Made by a program: the position numbers and the translations under genes | Notes under the pieces: model-generated | Seen by the model: the letters and a program-made list of their open reading frames with translations, nothing else | The model's database searches: none | What the model was told of the DNA's origin: nothing | Shown here: positions 58,700 to 64,000 of the stretch, in pieces | Position numbering within the stretch: position 1 is the first letter of the stretch | Layout of the letters: every line of letters starts with the position of its first letter | Source of the DNA: Cercis canadensis | Lineage: Eukaryota > Streptophyta > Magnoliopsida > Fabales > Fabaceae | DNA length: 64,000 nt | Assembly (NCBI GenBank): GCA_003255065.1 | Contig: QAOA01003736.1 | Coordinates: forward strand, 880,226 to 944,225 | Direction: 5' to 3'

Positions 58700-60612
58700 G
58701 TCCGCACAGTTAGACACATGGGCGTAAACGGTTGGCTATTTTAAAGTTCTTGACAGTTAGACTGCGTCCATCTCCATCTCTCGTAGACTCGTAGTCGTAA
58801 GACTAGAAAGTGGAAACTCTACTCTATTGTGGTTGGGGTTCGCGGTCGCGGGGGTCGGGGTGGGGCCCTTTCCAAGTCCAAACAAAACAAAACCACAGCT
58901 GTGCCTCTGCCTCTGCATCAGCCTCTCCTTCTTCCAATCAATAATTTAATTCCAAATTATTCATAACTTAATAATTAAATGTTTGTTTTAGGCAATTAAC
59001 CTGACATCATGGGAGAAAATTATCCAAAAATTTTATTTTCAAGCAAAACTATATAATATACTTAGCGAAAAAAAATTTAATACTTATGAATTAAAAAAAA
59101 TAAAGCTAAAATTTCAATATGATAACTCTATTTATTTCCCCTTTTTAAATTTTTATATACTCTAATAGTTTAGTATTAAGGGATTGTGGAGCCAAATAGT
59201 CCATGTCTCTTCCTCCATGGCCCATACCATTTTACTCATCTTAATCCTTTCCTTATAAACTTTGTCCCCTCCACTTTTAATCATGATTTCACTATATATT
59301 GGTATTAAGTACTTCCTTTTAATGGACTGAGATTTATTGAAGCAATGAGTTAACCTTATTGTATAGGTTTTAATAAACCAAAAATAAATAAATAATTATG
59401 TATCTTTTTATATTCCTCAATAGGGAAAAAAAAAAAAGTAATACAATTATTTGAATCATATAACAAAAATTTATGGGCCTTGAAGTTACAATTCTACCAA
59501 ATGCTCCAAGTAAAGAAAAATTATTGTTTATGTCCCTTCAAGTTATCTTCCTTTTATCCCTCTTAATTGAGAAATGGTATTTACACATAGAAGTGTACAA
59601 ATTTTAAATTGTGCATAAAAGCTAATGTAGACCCAATATGAATCTAGTTCAATTTAGATATTATATATGTAAATATAGAAAATGTATACATTTACATGTG
59701 TGCAGAAACCATAACCCAGTGTAAATTGTCTAGAAAGAGCTTTCACAAATTGGTAGATCCAATATTTTTAACTACAAGTTTCAAAAATTAATTGTCGATA
59801 TTAAGGAAACAAAAATTGGAAGCATTGAGTACTTGAATTGAAGTATTACAAATTTAAAACAATAAGTATATAAGCCATTAAGTATATTTCAGTGACAAAA
59901 AATTTAAGTAATTTGAACTGAAATTAAATTTAAACATGGTCAAAAAAAAAATTAAGTGGGAGAGGTTTTGAAGCATTTTGAAGCCTTTGATGGTCCATGG
60001 CCCAATGCGGATTGGGCCACATTACCAAATATAGGTTTCTCGTTGTTAGCAAAAAAGACTTGACCAAACATTAGCAAAATATATATATATATCATAGCAA
60101 AGAAGACAAAATGCTATATGTAGTTCTGCACAATGTTTAGCAACAATTTTGTAACGAAGTAAAAATTAAGTATCATGTGCCAGCACTGCCATAATTATCA
60201 CCCAACACCCATATGCTACCATCTATGCATCTAGCACAAGAAAGGCTACAATCAATATTTACGCCTAACTGTTCATGAAGCATATCTGATAATTTTAGGA
60301 GAAAATTTTTATGAAATTCATTGGAAAATAAATTATATAGACCATATTGGACAATAATATATTTCATGCAGAAGGTTATTTCAAGTAATAATTAAGGAAA
60401 TTAGATTGGAGTTGAGACATTAAGTTTTGATGATGCTTGAGTTGAGGCATAGGTTGGGTTAAAGAATCAGGTCGAGTGAATGATGAGGTCTTAGCTACAC
60501 AGTGAACACAAGTGAACTAAGGGCCATGTTGAGTGTATATGGACTTCGAATATCAAGTTAGATCAGTCTCAAGTTGGTGGAGTAATAAATGAAGAGACTG
60601 AATAAAAAGTTA
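58700..60612. other. GSK3 promoter side and gene-free stretch
   Basis: The first few hundred bases should hold the GSK3 promoter. A GC-rich patch lies at 58835-58870. No gene is supported in the rest, which is AT-rich. Confidence 0.5.
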
Positions 60613-61005
60613 TTATATGTTACGAGTCTCACATCGGTTCCACAAAGAAGTATGAAATGGTACTTAAGTCTAAAAGACTTTCTCACTTAATAGGTTAGTC
60701 TTTTGGGTTGGGATCTCCTATTATGCTTAAGACCTAACATTGATGCTTTCATTGAGAGTCGGTGCGACATGAAAAATGGCTACTCGATGCTTGATAAGGT
60801 CCAGAGTGAAGCCATCTAAAGGGGAAAAGGGCTACCTAGTGTCAAGAAGAGTTCGGAGTGATAGTCGTCAATGGGCAATGTTATGAGTCCTACATCGGTT
60901 TTACAAATAAGTGTGAAATGGAACTTAAGTCTAAAAGACTCTCTCACCTAATAGATTATTCTTTTAGGTTTAGCTATCTTTTTGGGCTTAAGACCTAACA
61001 TTATA
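60613..61005. mobile_element. Terminal-repeat retrotransposon in miniature (TRIM)
   Basis: Element 60618-61000 (383 bp). Two direct long terminal repeats of 122 bp, 60618-60739 and 60879-61000, both begin TGTTAYGAGTC and end GACCTAACA, about four-fifths identical by eye. The 5-bp flanks are both TTATA (60613-60617 and 61001-61005). The 139-bp interior begins TTGATGCTTTCATTGAGAG, in the primer-binding position, and has a purine-rich run AAAGGGGAAAAGGG near 60816. It has no protein-coding capacity. Structure fits plant TRIM elements, which move using enzymes of other retrotransposons. The divergence of the repeats indicates an old insertion. Confidence 0.9.
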
Positions 61006-62703
61006 CCTATTGGAGAATGACATTTTATAAAAAGATGAGACATTGAGGTATGTTGATAATTATAGCTATTGAGCTAAATGGGCAAAGAGGATTTGGGCTC
61101 TAGATATGAATATCTACAAGTTTCAAAATTCTGATACCTTCTGTAGTTTGGAGAATTTTGTGCGCTAATGATTAAATCTAAACTAATACCAATTCAACCA
61201 ATTTCATGATCTATTTTTGAAAAGGTAGATATAAGTAGCTAATGGGTACGGACTCTGATTAGAGGGATAAGTAGAAAAATAATTAAAAAAAAAAAGAATC
61301 ATTACCAATGACAGCAAGTGTCGATTTTGCAATAGATTATGATGCATAAAAATTATAATAAATTTTTTTATAAGAATTATATATGGATAAAAAAGATATG
61401 TGGTGTTTATGCATAGAAGATTGCCTTGCGTAGTGTATTTTCATGTAAGTGTATCGTATAAGTTAAGTTCATGGACCGTTTCAAATAATTTGATTATTTA
61501 TTTAATAACATGGCCTCACATGCTCCTCTCTAGCCTAGCTCGGATAAACAATTTTTGTTGTTCTCCTTTCCATAATCTTGTCACATTTAGTCCTTAATAG
61601 TATTAATTTAAACACAAAACACTTCCAATAAAATAATCCATACTTAATTATCAGGATGTCTTTTTAGGGTCTAATAAAACAAAATCTGATTTTTTTTACT
61701 TTTATTTTCTTCTTTCACTATGGTTGTAATTGTAATTCCTTTAACTGAAACAAAACCCCCTCAAATTCCCCATTTTATCTGTCCAGGACTGAACAATATA
61801 CATTTTTTCCCTTGGTAACAACCATATATATGGGTGGCTGCGAGGAAAAATAGAAGCAAAAACTACCATATAAAAAAACAAACCGAGAGGAAAAAAAAGT
61901 TTAAATTTGATTAATTGTTAATGTAAAACTTTATACACTATTATCAAATATAAAAGTGCGACATCACCAAAATAACTAAAATATTTTTTTATAATAAAAG
62001 CGTATAATAGTTTGTTTATTATGCGGTAATACATCATTCATTTACTGTGTGTAAAACTCTTTAAACTGTCAATTGATTAAATTAAATTCGATCGAGGAAA
62101 ATAATATAAGTTAATAGATTTAAATTTCTTAGATTCATCTTATGGATCATATTGTCCCCAAAGTTAAGAAAAACCAATATCTGCTGTTGCCTGAACCAAT
62201 AAATGGAATGAGCAATGGAATTATTGGAAATCAGACTGGTGTCTGGGATTGCATTAGGGCCCATCAATGGAATTATTCAAGAAGATGCAGTTAACCAAAT
62301 AAATAATTAAATTAAAAAAGAAATCTAATCAATGATGCATGTGATAGTTGATGCGTCTAGACTAGAGTTGAGGAAAAAAATGAATGGGGATATATGCCTC
62401 ATGTCATTATTGCAGCCCAATAGTTTTTGTGATCATGATCTTTTTCTTAATCACATGCAACACAATTAATTAAGCTTAAATCTAATTAAAGCAACTCAGC
62501 AGCCACACATAACTTCATATATAGATTTCGTTGACGTACACTTTAAACGTCTATGAACATTAAATATAACAATTCACACTAAAAAACGAATGCAAATTAC
62601 ATATTTAATTTACCCATGATTTCTATATATATAACTGTTATTGAATATTTGTGAGACTTTTGGACTGAAGCTCTTGTATGCAAACGAATTAGAATTGATC
62701 CAA

Positions 62704-62763
62704 TATCAGACGAATCTATGAAAGAGTAACTATTATCAGACGAATCTATGAAAGAGTAACTAT
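62704..62763. repeat. Perfect 30-bp tandem repeat, two copies
   Basis: Each unit begins TATCAGACGAATCTATGAAA and ends GAGTAACTAT. The two copies are identical. Confidence 0.9.
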
Positions 62764-63024
62764 ATATTCCGAGATAGTTCATTCAAGCACAGCCATAGCC
62801 ATGCTTGGAAATTTTCTTCCTTTACCTAGTAACGTGTTCATTTGCCTAAAGGGATCGATGAACAAGTAAACTTAAAGTGAGTACTAGTATATTGAACCGT
62901 TTCAGTAAAAGAATATGCAAACTTTGGAAAATTGATTCAAGTGTATAAATATTTGAAAGGACGTGTGAGCAGTGCGGATTTAGAGGGGCAGCACCACATC
63001 CTTTCAAATTCTTTTAATTTTTTT

Positions 63025-63149
63025 ATTAAAATTCTTATGTTTTTTTTTGAAGATTCTCATATTTTTTTAGTTTAATTTTCCACTCTNATTAAAATTCTTA
63101 TTTTTTTTTTGGAAGATTCTCATATTTTTTTAGTTTAATTTTCCACTCT
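63025..63149. repeat. 62-bp direct duplication around a single N
   Basis: Units 63025-63086 and 63088-63149 both run from ATTAAAATTCTTAT to TTTCCACTCT with two or three differences in a T-run. The N at 63087 sits exactly between them, as at 37117. Confidence 0.85.
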
Positions 63150-64000
63150 TATAATTTACTTTCTCATTTAGTTGTTTCTAGATTCGTCACTGCGAGTGAG
63201 TTGCTTATGCTCCAACGTTTAAAAACCGTTTAGAGACAAGAAGAAGAAGAAAGTTGCAGTTACAATTAGAAAAAGTCCGAGTTTTGGAAAATGTCATCAA
63301 TTAAGTAGTATGAATATAGGATTAGATAAATTATAAATATAGTACTTGATTATAAGGCAAGTACAGTGCATAATTTGATGGCACGGTCGCAATCAGGAGC
63401 CTGATAATAAGTAAGTGACAAGATCAAAGTCACATGTCTAACAGAAAACTTTACTGAGTTTTGCTTTTGGAAGCAAGCCTGTGATGACCTTAATGAATTC
63501 CATTGCTATGTACCGTGTATTAAGCTCTTAACTGTCACAAGTTCTTGCTAAAAGGAGACGTAAAAGCTTAAACAAATGCTTCTCTCATCTTCATTATTGG
63601 TCAATCAAGGGCTACCAACATGGCGTGACCGTAGTTGGTATGATATATATTTTTCAAACATTGCGTCTCCTTTATGACACAGTTACTCCTATCATTTTGT
63701 AAGGCCCATATCTACAAAATTATCCATGACCTTTAAACTCTCAAACTTCTCTATAAATAGTCTCCGCATGATAGCTATAAGGACATTTTTTTCCTCTAAT
63801 CTAAGATCAAGAGATATATCATGATATCTCGGACATCGCTAACTTAAGCATCGGAGCTCGGACACAAACCCCGACTCTTGACTTTTTATTGTTTACAGGT
63901 AGCACATCATCAAACCTTTCCTCCCACATCAAATCAGGCATTGTCAAAAACAAAATCGTAAGAGCAGTACTTGGTAGGTACTTAAGTTCTTATGAGTATT

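Larger units (their letters stand above)
61006..64000. other. Gene-free right end of the window
   Basis: About 3 kb without a recognisable gene. It holds a 30-bp tandem repeat (62704-62763) and a 62-bp duplication around an N (63025-63149). Confidence 0.6.

Overview
The window is nuclear DNA from a eudicot plant. Genes contain many short GT-AG introns, intergenic DNA is very AT-rich, and the proteins are plant-specific (domain-rearranged DNA methyltransferase, plastid PEP/phosphate translocator, plant-type GSK3, ubiquitin-S27a fusion). I cannot name the species. I rebuilt the coding genes by following splice sites and keeping the reading frame; every complete multi-exon model closes in frame.

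Layout from left to right: the 3' end of a CC-type glutaredoxin gene (+, 519-798); a seven-pass membrane protein gene (-, 1833-4997); a non-autonomous hAT element (6725-7269); an intronless ubiquitin/40S S27a gene (+, 7660-8130); an island of unrelated gene fragments (10190-11465); a phosphoenolpyruvate/phosphate translocator gene (+, 11840-15521); two Mutator-like elements with long inverted ends, one carrying a coding fragment (16544-17425 and 19074-19613); a repeat-rich stretch; an R2R3-MYB of the MYB98/MYB119 type (-, 23567-26427); 4 kb with no gene; a WW-domain DEAD-box RNA helicase of the RH14 type (-, 30460-34976); the DRM2-type de novo DNA methyltransferase (-, 37535-43476); 6 kb of gene-poor DNA with two more Mutator-like elements (48468-48977, 49124-49491); a GSK3/SHAGGY-like kinase (-, 51343-57333) whose sixth coding intron holds a SIN3-like gene or pseudogene on the same strand; and a gene-poor right end with a miniature LTR retrotransposon (60618-61000).

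The intact genes are mostly unrelated housekeeping or regulatory genes, so I see no operon-like system. The unusual content is in the accessory DNA. There are four small Mutator-like elements with 9-11 bp flanking duplications, at least two sharing GC-rich subterminal motifs; a patchwork of shuffled gene fragments next to the translocator promoter; and a nested SIN3-like locus. Several single N characters sit between direct duplications and look like unmerged contig ends, so duplications beside them should be treated with caution.
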